Shown here in pieces: positions 34,845-47,384 of a DNA stretch of 64,000 bases; position 1 is the first letter of the stretch; each line of letters starts with the position of its first letter. Source of the stretch: Puccinia triticina (taxonomy: Eukaryota; Basidiomycota; Pucciniomycetes; Pucciniales; Pucciniaceae); assembly GCF_026914185.1 (NCBI RefSeq), contig NC_070564.1:1984001-2048000 (forward strand), in the 5' to 3' direction. Position numbers and translations under genes: made by a program. Below the pieces are notes generated by a model, which ran no database searches, was not told the origin of the DNA, and saw only the letters and a list, made by a program, of their open reading frames with translations.

Positions 34845-36135
34845 TTCTCCATTATTTGTTGACGTTCCGTGGCCGGCGCACCTTTCCCCTTCTCCCACCT
34901 CGACGAAGTCCTCAGCTCCACCGGCGCCGGCTATATCTCCATCAATTCTAGATTCCCCACCACTTAATATCCCACTCAAACCTCGATTTGATCGGCGCCT
35001 TGTTGCATCCATACACGCTCCCAGGGACGTATCAGATTCCCCCCCTCCATCTTCTCCTCCCTCTCTCAATGCTTCCCCTCCTTCCCCAGCTTCTCCGCAA
35101 AATCCCCCTCCTTCTTCTCCTCCCTCCCCAAGTCCCCAGAAAAATCTTCCTCCTCCCCCCGCCCCCCTCTTGCCACCTCCTTTTCCCTCCCCGCCTTCCC
35201 TGTCACCCGTTTCTGCTTCTCAGCCACCACCGCCGCCTCGACCTTCATCCCCACCAGCTCGACGCTCCGGTCGTCAGCTACGTGCTCCCAAACGCTACGG
35301 CACTTGGGCCAAGTCTACCTCCCCCGACGACGAAGTCGACACACCTAAGACCTGGAAACAACTTCTCCGGTCGCCACACAAGGCTCGCTGGCTTAAATCG
35401 GCAGAAGAAGAATTTTTATCTCTCCTCGGCATGGAAACGTGGCGCCTGGTTCCCCGACCTCTCAAACGGAAAATCATCAAATCCAAGTGGGTCTTCAAGG
35501 TCAAACGACGACCCGACAAGTCCATACAAAAACTCAAGGCCAGGCTTGTGGCAATGGGATATACTCAGGTGCAGGGTGTTGACTACGAGGAAGTCTTTGC
35601 ACCCACCCTCCGACTAGAGACTCTCCGACTGATTCTAAGTCTCTTGGCCATCAAGAAATGGAAGGGTAGACAGGTGGATTTCAAAACAGCTTTCCTCAAC
35701 GGACACCTCGAAGAGCCTATATACATGGAACAACCTCCAGGGTTCGAGGATCCCAACCATCCAGATTGGGTCTGCGAGGTTCACCGGTCGATTTACGGCT
35801 TAAAGCGATCCCCACGCGAATGGAATCTTGAATTGCATAACGGTCTCTTGCAAGCAGGCCTTACACAATCAAAATACGACCCTACCTTGTATTTCGAAAT
35901 CAGGAATCAATCTCTAGTCGGAGCGGTAACTGTGCATGTAGACGACTTGGCGATAGTCGGCGAACCGACTTTTGTGGACCCGCTCATTGAGAATCTCGGG
36001 AAACGTTTCAAAATCGGTGCGGATGAAGACCTCCATCATTTCCTGTCCATGAAAATAGACAGGAACCTGGAAGACAATACCATCCACCTATCTCAACCTC
36101 ACTACATAGATGATATACAACAACGGTTCCTTGGT
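34845..36135 (+). pseudogene. pol: Copia reverse transcriptase
   Basis: A Pro/Ser-rich linker is followed by the copia RT. Motifs include KSKWVFKVKRRPDKSIQKLK, VAMGYTQVQGVDYEEVFAP, VDFKTAFLNGHLEEPIYMEQ and the catalytic HVDDLAIVGE (near 35935), where His replaces the usual Tyr before VDD. The frame is open from 34609 but has coding character only after about 34845. It is lost again near 36130, before the RNase H. Confidence 0.92.
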
Positions 36136-36859
36136 AAAAACACCCACCGATCTGTTATTCAAGGATCTTGTGCCACAGAAACAGACCGAACAAACTTCCT
36201 CCGGTCCTTACCCGCAGCTCATTGGCGCGCTTCTCTGGGCGTCCCAATGTACCCGCCCGGATATTGCGTTTGCGGTGAATCGATTGTCTCAATTTCTCCG
36301 TGATCCTTCCGAATCTCACTGGAGAGCTGCCGTCCGCGTTCTCAACTATCTCATCTCCACTAAACACCTCCGCCTCCGTCTGGGAGGCTCCTTAACTTGT
36401 TCTGGCTACTCAGATTCTGATTGGGCTGAAGATCGCCACGACAGACGCTCCACCTCCGCATACACATTTCGACTAGGCGACGGGGCGATATCCTGGAAAT
36501 CTCGAAAGCAGGCAACAGTGTCACTGTCGAGCACCAAAGCGGAGTATAAGGCTCTTTCTGACTACTGCAAAGAGGGTCTTTGGCTCCTCTACGTTCTGAC
36601 TGAACTCAAACTCCGACCAAAGACTGCGATCCCATTACACGTCGACAACGCTGGTGCTGAAGCTCTCGCCAAGAACCCTGAACATCACGCGCGCACCAAA
36701 CACATCGATGCGCGTTATAATTTCTCCCGCGAATGTGTCAAACTGGGAAAAATTTCGGTCCTGCATGTCTCCACAAAGGATATGCTCGCCGACATGCTCA
36801 CTAAGCCTCTTGGTCGTACCCTACTGGAAGAACATCGTGCGCGCTTTGGAGTTCTCTAA
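36135..36859 (+). pseudogene. pol: Copia RNase H and pol C-terminus
   Basis: In a third frame the end of RT (IGALLWASQCTRPDIAFAVN) leads into RNase H (GYSDSDWAEDRHDRRSTSAY, ISWKSRKQATVSLSSTKAEY, KHIDARYNFSRE, VSTKDMLADMLTKPLGR), ending at TAA 36859. All copia RNase H landmarks are present, so only the frameshift near 36130 separates it from RT. Confidence 0.92.
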
Positions 36860-36935
36860 TTCTTTTCTTTCTCTCACTATCATTGTTGTTCCTTTCTCTT
36901 TCTTTCCTTTTTTTCTTTTCTCTCAGGTTTTCAGC

Positions 36936-36944
36936 AAGGGGGGG
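36936..36944 (+). promoter_or_regulatory. Polypurine tract of the copia element
   Basis: AAGGGGGGG lies immediately before the 3' LTR start at 36945, the expected plus-strand primer. Confidence 0.8.
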
Positions 36945-37241
36945 TGTTGAGGTTGTGTAGTCATTTCTTCCCTTTTTCTCAAGTTCTTGTGCTTCAATCC
37001 TTTCGTGTACATATCACAGCTCGTGACATTTCACCTTTGTAGTCACCTGGAGCAGCAGACGTGGAAGGACCTTTCCTCATCCTTCCACGAACATCATCAT
37101 CACATTCTGCTGTTCCAGGTGAGTGTATCTTTGTCTTTTCTTTTCTCTCTTCTCTCTCCTTGTTTTCCTTTTCTCATGCAATGATTATCCTTCCACGAAC
37201 ATCATCATCACATTCTGCTGTTCCAGTTTATCACCGCAACA
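36945..37241 (+). repeat. 3' LTR of the copia element
   Basis: It is 297 bp and indistinguishable by eye from 31993-32289, followed by the TSD GATCC at 37242-37246. Confidence 0.95.
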
Positions 37242-39103
37242 GATCCAGCCAATTTGCCTTTTGATCCACTCGATGATGGATGGAACGGAGATTGGACAAC
37301 AGGCCCCAACGAGATAATCATTGATTCACGTGGTTTACAGTTTATCAATAAAATGCTTCCCCGAATTCGTTACCCAACCTGGATTCAAAGGGCCATACCG
37401 GTCCTTGGAAAAGCAGCATTCGGAAAATTCAAGGCAGACGAGTGGCGAAACTTGTTCACAATGCAACTGCCCCTCCTCTTACCGATACTTTGGAAAGGTT
37501 CTACTGCTCGAACAAAATCGCTGCTGCACAACTTTGCGCATCTTGTGTCTCTGGTAAATATAGCAATGAAACGGTCAACAAGCAAGGAACAAATCAGTCG
37601 TTATCGTCACCACATCATCTCGTATCTCGAAAGCTCACTGATCATCTTCGAAAACGTCAAGCTTGCCCCCAATCATCATATGGCAATCCATTTGGCCGAT
37701 TGTATGGAACGTTTTGGGCCAACACGAGCATACTGGTCATTCCCCATGGAACGTGTCATGGTTCAAATCCTGAAAGCATGCAATAATAACCGCCTAGGTA
37801 AGACTTTCACCTTATTTTCCGCACTTGTTACTCGATTCTGATTGGATTCTTGTTTTTCTAAGGCAAGATGGAAATCACTTTTCTCAAAAAATTCTGCGAA
37901 GTGGGCAACCTCAAGGCCCTGCTTGATATTGAGCAGCTTCCTCCATCAATGCAGCCTTTCATTCAACAATTGAAATCCTATTACGATCCCATCCCGTTTA
38001 CTCCAGTCACCAACCATCGAAGATATGATGATTCACTCGATGATCAACTTTATCACAATTTGATTCACAAAATCAACGATAAATTTCCCCTCTATGGCAA
38101 TGTTTGGATTACCTCAACTGACTACTCTGCAAAGGAAGTGACGGATCGTTCAAACTATACTCCTGTCACATCCCGGGCAAGCTTTCTTAAGCATCACTCA
38201 ATTCGTAGCGAGGTCTATTCAACCTTTCACGTGAGCCAAAACAACTCGATCGTCAGACTCAAAGATCTTTCTAAGGCAACTTATGGTCGAATAGACTCAA
38301 TTTTCCGCCACGCCCGTATCAGGCCTGATGACGAGATTTATAAGGATGTTTTCTTCGCCATTAAGCCACTGAAAGCGGTTCCTCCGATCACTAGCAATCC
38401 ATTCAGGCAGCTAGCTGACTACGAGATGCAAGTTTCCCTGCAAATGTTCCACCCTGAGACACACGCCATGGTTTTTCATGAAAGTGAGATCCTCTCTCAC
38501 TGCGCTTGGATCAAATTTAAACCAGGTGAAATTTCACATGACATTTCGTTTGAGACAATTGCGGTTGTTTTGCTGGACAGAAACTAGAACATTAGATTTT
38601 TTTCTCCACCCCTGTTTCCCCAGCTACGGGTTTTTATTGATGTTATTTTTTTACTTGTTTCATGCGATTTTCCTTTCCTTGAAACGGCGTCTATTCAAAT
38701 AAGACGCCGTCTTACATCCCAAAAAAGGCACATCAATTCATTAATATTTTTCGCATTCACTTTTATATGATAAGAGGCCAGTGTGAGCCGTGCAGCCCCA
38801 AGTTATCACTGCAGGCAAGGGAGAGACCAAAATTCCGGTCCCACATGAGGCGGAGCAAAAAAGAAATGTTGATTGGAAGAAACCAACGTTTTGATTTCGA
38901 CTAATCACAAAACTTTCATGAAACAAAACTTTCTACATGTATATGTCATTAACAGTTACAACTAAAGTATGTCAGAAGTATCTATGAAAAACCCATATCG
39001 AAGATTCTAGAAATGACAATTTGGTAGACTAGTTTCCAATCCGATGGCTTGTCACCTCTGAAAAACCCGACAAAAGCTATTATGTTAAAAGGGCAAGTCA
39101 GTG

Positions 39104-40039
39104 TTAGTTGTCAGAAATATTTATTGCATTAGGGATTTGCTGACCGCCTTCGCTGAGATTATCATCATGAAGCACCATTCCCCTGAAGGCCACAAAATCT
39201 GGAAAGTGCCCGTCGACGTGCCCGCTTTCTTGCCGGGCTCTAGTCCATTCTTGCAGAGTCGCGCGGATCAAATAGTTGGCTGGAACAGGCCCGTTGGGGC
39301 CTTGGACGTGGTCTATGCTGACGGGGATGCTAAAGCCGTATTTGGTGGAAAGCTGGTCCACAATCTGGTCAAACTGGGCTGGCAATAGGGATCCTTCGTA
39401 AGATCCATTGGTCACAAAGCTATTGAAGACGGCGTTGAGGTTAGACTCGCTTAAGTGCTCATCAAAATTCGCGCGGATTTCTATGAACATGTTATGGAAG
39501 GCGAAGAAGATTAGGCTTGTGTCGTAATAATATGTATGTAAATAGGTAGAATGTGATAACATAATATAGTAAATCACGCACCTTCGTCAGGCAAGAACGC
39601 GTTGAGGTCAGACTCGCTCAAGTCGACAGAGTTCGCGCGGATTTCTATGCACATGCACGCAAGGCAAATAAAATTAGGCTGATGTTGTAGGCATGCATGC
39701 AAATAAAAAAATATATGCACACCTTCTTTGGGCCTGGCCTCGGGATTTTGGGCAGTCGCAGATGACGCAGATGGGACAAACACAAATTCTAAAGGATACA
39801 TATTTATTTACCAATCCATCTATCGGAACCCTGAGTATCGACATATGTACATACCGTTTTTGTCAGAGTTGGATGGCATTTGGGCATTGGAAATGACATT
39901 GGCAGATGCAACCAGCACGTATTCTGACATAAAAAGGGTCACGGGTCACGCTGATGTCATAGATTTGAATTGACAATAACAAATGTATGATGTATTTACC
40001 TCTATCAGCACTGGACTCCGAGAGACAGTTGGAATGCAT
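39104..40039 (-). CDS. Cargo gene B of the CACTA element: five-exon gene, all introns phase 1
   Basis: Exons on the minus strand: 40039-40000, 39923-39855, 39788-39723, 39644-39582 and 39480-39104. Every junction is GT-AG and splits a Glu codon as G|AA. The spliced frame is 615 nt, 204 residues, with no lesion. It starts MHSNCLSESSADR. The three middle exons (69, 66 and 63 nt) are symmetric and can each be skipped without a frameshift. Exons 4 and 5 both begin EIRAN and share LSES(D/N)LNA, so they look duplicated. The last exon is globular (QFDQIVDQLSTKYGFSIPVS; HFPDFVAFRGMVLHDDN). No family was recognised. Intactness beside broken transposon genes suggests cargo under selection or recent capture, which is inference. 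Confidence 0.75.
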
Positions 40040-41064
40040 GGCGCAAAAGTATTAGATGTTGGGAAGCGGTAAGAGTCGGTTTCGCGGTTCCGAGTGGTGA
40101 AGAATAGAGCAGAGCTGATCTCACGAAGGGACTTAAAGCTGATTCCTTGGCGCGTTCAAGTGAGGTGCTCAAGACTCGAGTTGTGAGTACCATTGTCCGT
40201 GAATTTCGCTAAGTTTCCCATTCAGCTTTCATATATTCAACTACATATGCATTCGGCCCTAGAGGCCTCGGCGAAGCTACATAACTGCTGTAAGAAGATG
40301 GAACAATGGTACATACATGCTGCGACGGAGGGTCTGTCTCCGTAGGAAGGATAAGGGGCCGCTTCGCGGCCAACCACAGTGAGCCTCCCACCGGAGTACA
40401 TAGCCGATAGAGAGACAGAGAACTCATATGTATGAACAAGATTCATGGGCTATTGGAATACAGTACAGAAGTATCGAAATAGAAAATTCAAAAGATACAA
40501 AGTTCGCCCTGTTACTATGCCTACAACTGCCCCAACCGCCAACCACCATCTTGTCCCTTTAACCAGCAAAAACCACCTTACCTTACGGCCCGCAACCAAC
40601 CTCAGCCTACAAAGAACTATCAACCACACCGCCTTGTTTCCGTCGCGTCACTTCCAAGTTCCAACAACTCACCCCTCGAAAACCTTTGACATTGTCGGAT
40701 GTGGGAATCACAATGGGCGGGCCGCAAGTGTTCCTCCGATTCCAGTGGATTTGGGATGTCAATATCAAAGGGCTAGCGTTATTTCGACTACCAGTAAAAT
40801 ATTTTGATCATTTCAAAGGGCCCACATTCTATATTGTACTAACATCAGAGGGCCGGCTCGACTTCTCACCTCAGATCTAGCTCGATTTCTCACCTTAGAC
40901 GTTGAGAATTGAACCGGTAAGCCCATCCATAAGCACACATCCTCCCTGAAAGCTCACTGGACGACTCCGTGTCTATCTCATGTTTTGATTTCCGATTTTG
41001 CTACAGTTTAATCTTGAAAGTGTATTGCGGTCAATTTTTCGACTAGCGGCTGGACCCGCTCACT
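40040..41064. other. Intergenic region between cargo gene B and the SAP/HeH-like gene
   Basis: No gene is supported. It lies between divergent genes, so promoters for both are expected here, but no specific site was identified. Confidence 0.5.
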
Positions 41065-44000
41065 ATGCCAAGTAATTCCACTCCACTCTTCTGAACATGG
41101 CGCCGAGGATTCACAAGTTTGTTTTGCAGATCAATCCGAAACGACTTCGGCCTCCTTAGATGAATCCAAACCACATTCACCAATATCGGTCTCTTCAAAT
41201 CAAGTGCCCAAAGCTCCAGCAAGATGGAAGCGTGTGTATTCCTCCCTTATTCATCTCTTTCTCTCACCAAATCATATGCGTCCTTGTAACCAATGTCCAG
41301 AGTTATTTTGCAGCGGCCGACCAACTGAATATGACCGAAATGCGCGCCATCCTCTCGGAACATGGTGTTCCGGTTGACGATTCCCTTCGTCGAATCCCCT
41401 TGATGAACGTCTACAACGAATTTATTTCTACCAACACAAATGAGAAGGGCCCGTTAGCAACAGTGATGGATCGCGCTTACTTGAAGAAATTTTTAACAGA
41501 TGCTGGGATTCCATTTAACCCAAAAGCTCATCGAAAAACGTTACTCAAGCTGTACCAAAGTCACCTCGTTTCAGTACAAGCCAGCAATTCGGAAATCTCA
41601 AACTCTCAATTGCAAAATAGTGCCACCGGCCAGCCCGGTACCTCTTCAGCTTCTCAAACTCTGCCCGCCTCGAACAACATTCAAAAAAGTCTGCCCGCTT
41701 TGAACAACCCACAATCAACTCTGCCTACCCCGAACAATCAAGCCGCTCAACCCTCTATCTCCAACAACCCGCCAAGCCTTGAAACCCACAAGTTGGCTGA
41801 ACCCAACAACCGCCCAAACAACCCCTCTACCACCCGCACCACCACCATCTCTTCAAATACGTCATATCACACCGGTGACGTTAAAAGAGCATGTGAAGAC
41901 GATGTCGCCAAACCTAGGTCTAAATCCGATTTGGCAAGTCTCAGCAGCGAGCGCCTTCAGCAGTTGTTGAAAACAGCAGGAATCAAGCATCGAGCCAATG
42001 CACGTCACGCTACATTGGTCACCCTTTACCACGGCCACCTCATCAAAGCCAATGTAAAGACAACCACCAACTCAGCACCCCTGGCAACTGTAAATAAGCG
42101 CCTACGAACAAAAGCTAGTTGCCCCTCAGATTCTGCTCACATCGATCATCACATCGATCATCCCAACCTACCAGCCCCAGCGCCCTTGTCCACCCACATC
42201 GCTTCTCGTTCAGAGGTCACAGCCACATTCCCCCCCGCCATTGATTCCAATCCAATCCTGCCCGTCGCAGCAACCTTAGCGGCCAATAACGTGGCTGTCC
42301 CATGTGGCCCCTGCTCGTCCCCCTCAATCCTATCAGCTCAGATTAATACCATCGCACAAGGCCCAGCTCCCCCTATTCCGTCGGACCCAATCCAGTATGT
42401 TCAAATTGCCGATACTCGATCAGCCCACGTGGTTTCCATCGCGACAGGCCCCGAGATACCCTTAAAACCTGCTTCCGTCCCCGCCACTTCAATTGTTGTG
42501 TTGGCTTCAAATCTCCCGCCCCCCACTCAGACTACTCACTCGACCAGTACAAATGCAAACCCTTCGAGTAACGCTACTCATATCACGGATACTGAGAACC
42601 CAGCATCTGGCCTGCACACACCCAGCATTCAAAGTAGCAAAGTCAAACGAAAACGTCCAAAAGGCACCTGGCCAAGTATGTTTTTCTATATTCCGATTGG
42701 TCTACCTACATTGCGCTGATGACTGCTATCCCTTCAGGACCTGCAAACATGTCTGGCCCCGAGATCCAAGAAATACTGACCGAACATCAAGTACCTTTTG
42801 ACCGTGAAGACGAGAAGATCATGCTCGCAAGAATATATCGGTCTTTTATTGAAAGTACAACCGCCGAGCCACAACTCCCATGTCAAAAACGGCTAAATAC
42901 TACTGAAGTTGAACCTAAACGCCACAGCCGACGCAAGAGATCCAAGAAAGGCGTTGATCAGGCAGGAGATCCCGAGCTCAACTTTGTTCCCAAAATTCCT
43001 CCAGTATCCCAGCGTAATCACCAAGCCGACATTCAACCAGCAGAATCTCTTTTGCCCGTCCCAATTGTCCCCCAAGACCTCTGCAGTGGTGCCCTTCCGG
43101 ATAATCAAAAAGAACCATCTGATTCTTCTCCTCTCATACTCCCATCAAGCCGGGCAGATCATCCCTCCGCTGAACCAAAAGTAGCCATCCCTCCTACCCC
43201 TAATGTCGAGCCATTGGACCCAGAGCTGTCTGCCACAAATCACCCGGCAAGATTTGAACGATCATCTTCCCGCAATCAGGTACAGAAGAAAGTTGACAAG
43301 CGCAAGCGTGAATCTGCTGGTAGCCCTCAGTCAAAGCTGAGCTCAAAGAAGAAGCGAATAAATCATATGATCTCTCCGCCCAAACCCCTACCACGCCATA
43401 AAAAATCCCGGAGACCCGCTCGCAGACCTTCTAATCCAGCCCCGTTACCTGTCATTGTTACACATCACAATCCCCAGCATCGCAAGTCACCACCGCCTCT
43501 TGTTGCCAGCTCGGCAAGCCTACGGCTATCACCTCAACCAGCAGCCTCATCCAGTCTCAGCGCCACTACCAAACATGTTACGACGACTGAACAAGAGTTG
43601 AGCAAACACAAACGGAAACATGCACAAGATGAGTGGCCAAGTACGTTTATCATCAGGTGTTTCCATTTCCACCACCAATTTCTAGCACTGACACGACTAA
43701 ATAATTTAGGGCCATCAACACTCTCTCCAGATGAGATTCAAGAGATTTTGATTAGATATTGTGTCAACTTCAATCCAGACAATGACATAATTACGCTGTC
43801 CAGATTATACCGCTCCTTAATGAAAAGTCACGAGTTTGAACCCTCATCCCACAAGCGACGACTTAATGCCACCCCCCCCGGTCAAAAATTCGTCTAGGCT
43901 GTCGGAGGCCCAGGAGTGCTCGCTTGCCAGATGAATCTGATTTCAACTTTTTGGCCAGGCTTTCTCCATTTGGTAAACAACCCGCTCAAGCCACGACACA

Positions 44001-47000
44001 ATCAACCGGTCATTTCACCCACACGGAAAGATCTCAGGATACTGTCAATACCTCTGCCTTTCATGCCCCTGCCCGTTCTGTTGCAATTGAGCATGCCAAC
44101 CTTGCCCTGCATCCCTCTGCGTCAACGTCCATTTCAACCTCTGCAAATAACGCAAAATCCGACAAAGAAGATGATACACAACACCGAGATTCCTCAGTGC
44201 CTAACGGTAATGTGACTGACAATCAAACCTCCAACAGCTCCACCCACATTCACAAGGATCCTTCTATTGAAACTCAGGAGGAAACGTTGGATACCGAGCT
44301 TGATGTCGAGGCTTATACCTATCAATGCAGACATTGACGCAGGAAACCTTACAAGGCCAGCAACGTGGTTTTATCCACTTCTGACATTGAGGACAATGAC
44401 TCAGACCCCGAACATGAATCCCACGATCCGGCACGTGGCATAGACAACAACGTAGCAACTGACAACAATGATGATCTTGAACGCGATGGCCACGCTAATC
44501 TACCACCTGAAGATGAAGACAATCCCAAGTATCTTCCCGATGGCCACGCTACTGAAGATGATGGTACCCTTGAATATTTACCAGATGATTACACTGATGC
44601 CAACGCCGAAGATGATGACGAGCTTGAGTATCTTCCCAATGACCACCCTGATGTAGCTCAAGATGACGATGATCTCGAATATCTTCCCAATGACAACACT
44701 GCTGTACAACCTGAAGACCACAGCAATCTTGAGGGCAATGCTGATGTACGACCTGGAGATGACGACGATGCTGAGTATCTTCCCAATGAGCACACTGATG
44801 TACGACCTGAAGACAAAGAAAATCCTGAGTACTTTCCTGATGACGATGCTGCTGCACAACCTGAAGACCACAACGGTCTCGAGTCTCTTCCCGATGGCCA
44901 CGCTACTGAAGATGATGGTACCCTTGAATATTTACCAGATGATTACACTGATGCCAACGCCGAAGATGATGACAAGCTTGAGTATCTTCCCAATGACCAC
45001 CCTGATGCAGCTCAAGATGACGACGATCTCAAATATCTTCCCGATGACAACACTGCTGTACAACCTGAAGACCACAGCGATCTTGAGGGCAATGCTTATG
45101 TACGACCTGGAGATGACGACAATGCCAAGTATCTTCCCGATGAACACACTGATGTACTACCTGAAGACGATGATGCCAATGCCGAAGATGACAACGAGCT
45201 TGAGTATCTTCCCGATGAACACCCTGATGTAGCTCAAGATGACGATGATCTTGAATATTTTCCTGATGAACAACCTGAAGACCACGGCGATCTTGAGGGA
45301 AATGCTGATGTACGACCTGAAGATGACGACGAAGACATCCAGTGTCAGCCCCGTGCTAATGATTCATCTCTCGATTTACAACGTGAGTAAACTGCTTAAT
45401 TCGCAACCTTAATGGGATTCTGATGCTTTATGCCTATTTTAGCTTCAAGCCGTTTCAACGTTGAGCAAATGAAGGCCCGCTTGAAACAACATCAAGTAAC
45501 CTATAAAACTCAGGATAACAGAGCACGCATTGTCGAGTTGTATGATGCCATGAGAACTCGTCTAATAACCATTGCATGTCACAAACAGCGCCACGATTCC
45601 GAACAAAGGTGCAAAACTGCTGAACCAACCAGTAAATTGGCCGAACAACAAACTAACAAACCTAAAAACACTAACAAGTCTCAACATGGCCTCAAGTCTA
45701 AACCAACAAAGCTCAAACAACGATCACGCGCACGCAAGAACCATCACACTCATCCAGATAAGAACCCCTCACCTCCAACCTCACCCCCTCTACTATTCTC
45801 CGAAAGAGTAGTCCCAGGCACTCCTGATTCCAGCCGCTCATCCATGCAATCTATTGTTTATAACTATCCTGAAAATCCTGGTCTACGATCTTCCCCAATT
45901 CAATCACCCCCTCAAGACATGTCTATCGACAAAGATTCCACCGCGCATGATGAATATCTCGACAATGAACCATCCAATTTATTTAGATGGCAAACTTCAG
46001 AACCTTTGGATAATCGTGAGGCAGATCAAGGTAGTTCAAAAATGTTCAATCTTATCCAATCTTACGTCCGCCAGTCCTCAGAATTTGGCAACAAGATAAT
46101 CAATCGGATGGATGGAATGATTGAGACTATGCAAGATTTAAGTATATCAATGCAGGCCTCTTCCAGTGGTGCTCTTTCAACAACACTTCACAATGGCAAA
46201 GGCAAATCAAAAGCTACTACCGACACCGAAACACCGCAAGGCGGGGAATTTCCTGTACGTCCATGATATTTTTTTGATATTGTTCCTCATGTGTTCGGTT
46301 TGCAAACTGACTTTTTTCACAGCGCTTGATCCGACAACACATCGCTACTCTCCTAGGGTCGAAAAGCAAGAAGCTCCCTCATCACGACGATGACACGCGA
46401 ATGGACATCGATGAACTTTCAGATGATGCCGAGATCAGTGATCCAGACTATCCATATCCTGACGGGCCAGGTGGCCCAGCTGCTGGGCCGCAAACCCTGT
46501 CTATTATGCGGAGAATGATGAACGAAGCCGGCGTTCGCTCCTTCCGCCCTGATTTCACACAACCCATTGACAGCCCTGATAACGAGCACTTACTCGACCT
46601 CGCCGTTAAGATTTTCATGGAGCTGGTGAGATGCAAGGAATACACGGGAGTTGACCCTGAAATTTTGAAGGAAGAAACAATTCGAAATGCTATTTACGTC
46701 CATGTTACTCAGCGACTGAGGAGAAGGTCAGTTACTGTTTTTTTCCCATCTACTTATATCTTATCCTGATCACTTCCTCTTTTAGATATCGAGAAGAAAA
46801 CAAGTGGACGGAAGATCAACAAGCGACTGCTGCGAAAGATAATAGACGTCATTCACGATTGGTAAACGTAAGCAAATTAAACCTTGTGTATTGTACAGTT
46901 CATTCATGGTAGCTTAAATAAGTCTATCCAGCTCTGACATACACGTGTCGCAGTCTTAAGCAAGTATCCGAGGCTGTTGGGTTTAGTTCCAATTGTCAAA

Positions 47001-47384
47001 GCATATACGAGCAACAATGACACCAATGACAAAGCTTCGCAAACTGTCCAAACATCTTACAAGAAGAGTAAGCCTAAACAATGTGTTGCTCGATCGATTC
47101 CGTGGCGGCACCGTAGAATTACGGATGCAATGGTGAAGATCAATCAGTTGAAAGCTCGTTCAATCGCAGCAACCCCCAAAGGCGCCTCCGGTGCCGCTCC
47201 CAGGATACGGCGCCGTGTTTCTTCCCCTACAGAAAGTCAGTTGAAACCACCGGTTAATATGCCAAAAGCATGCTACAGCCGGGAATGGCTGGATTCTATT
47301 ACTGCACACAGAAGAGATGGTTTGAAAATGCGGTCAAAACCTGACGTGAAAGAATTAATTAAAGAATTGGAGGCAATCATTTGA
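41065..47384 (+). pseudogene. Element protein with six SAP/HeH-like modules and acidic repeats
   Basis: Exons: 41065-41071 (only ATGCCAA), 41130-41231, 41314-42675, 42738-43640, 43710-45382, 45443-46254, 46323-46726, 46786 to about 46866, and a last one to 47384. The first five introns are all phase 1. Six modules of about 35 residues resemble SAP or HeH/LEM helix-loop-helix folds, for example MTEMRAILSEHGVPVDD, LKKFLTDAGIPFN, GPEIQEILTEHQVPF and VEQMKARLKQHQV. An acidic tandem repeat follows (44480-45330), then a basic C-terminal region (WRHRRITDAMVKIN). Lesions: a frame change at a C8 run (43872-43879), TGA at 44335-44337 and a phase mismatch at the last intron. A role in binding the terminal hairpin repeats, like plant TNPA, is inference. 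Confidence 0.7.
44480..45330 (+). repeat. Acidic coding repeat
   Basis: Units of about 15-20 codons, EDDDELEYLPNDHPDV and variants, are repeated about 16 times. A larger block of about 115 codons beginning LPDGHATEDDGTLEYLP is present twice (from about 44537 and 44887), which indicates a recent internal duplication. Confidence 0.9.

Larger units (their letters stand above)
31993..37241 (+). mobile_element. Ty1/copia retrotransposon inserted in the transposase gene
   Basis: The element is 5249 bp with 297 bp LTRs that look identical by eye, and TSD GATCC at 31988-31992 and 37242-37246. It has gag, protease, integrase, RT and RNase H in copia order, a primer site next to the 5' LTR and a G-rich polypurine tract before the 3' LTR. 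Two frame changes in pol (near 34800 and 36130) make this copy defective even though the LTRs imply very recent insertion. Confidence 0.95.
30073..38587 (+). pseudogene. tnp2: Tnp2-type CACTA transposase, interrupted by a copia element
   Basis: The transposase would cut and join the element ends in the nucleus. Exons: 30073-30309 (Cys-rich N-terminal motif CCCFSYGCNKFFF), 30366-30500, 30558-31992, then after the copia insertion 37247-37797 and 37863-38587. Tnp2 motifs: TDGINPYGNR (about 31284), IVGIAPGPKEPPVD, DFHVVDSMHNLLLG (about 31835) and FGPTRAYWSFPMERVM (about 37715). Removing the copia element with one GATCC copy rejoins the frame exactly. The junction between exon 1 and exon 2 is off by one base: an in-frame TGA (30307-30309) sits at the donor after a T-run. 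This suggests a one-base loss. The catalytic residues of this family were not individually verified. Confidence 0.85.

Noticed and set aside
44549..45147. Minus-strand frames opposite the acidic repeat
   Set aside because: They are antisense shadows of the tandem repeat; their periodicity only mirrors the coding strand.
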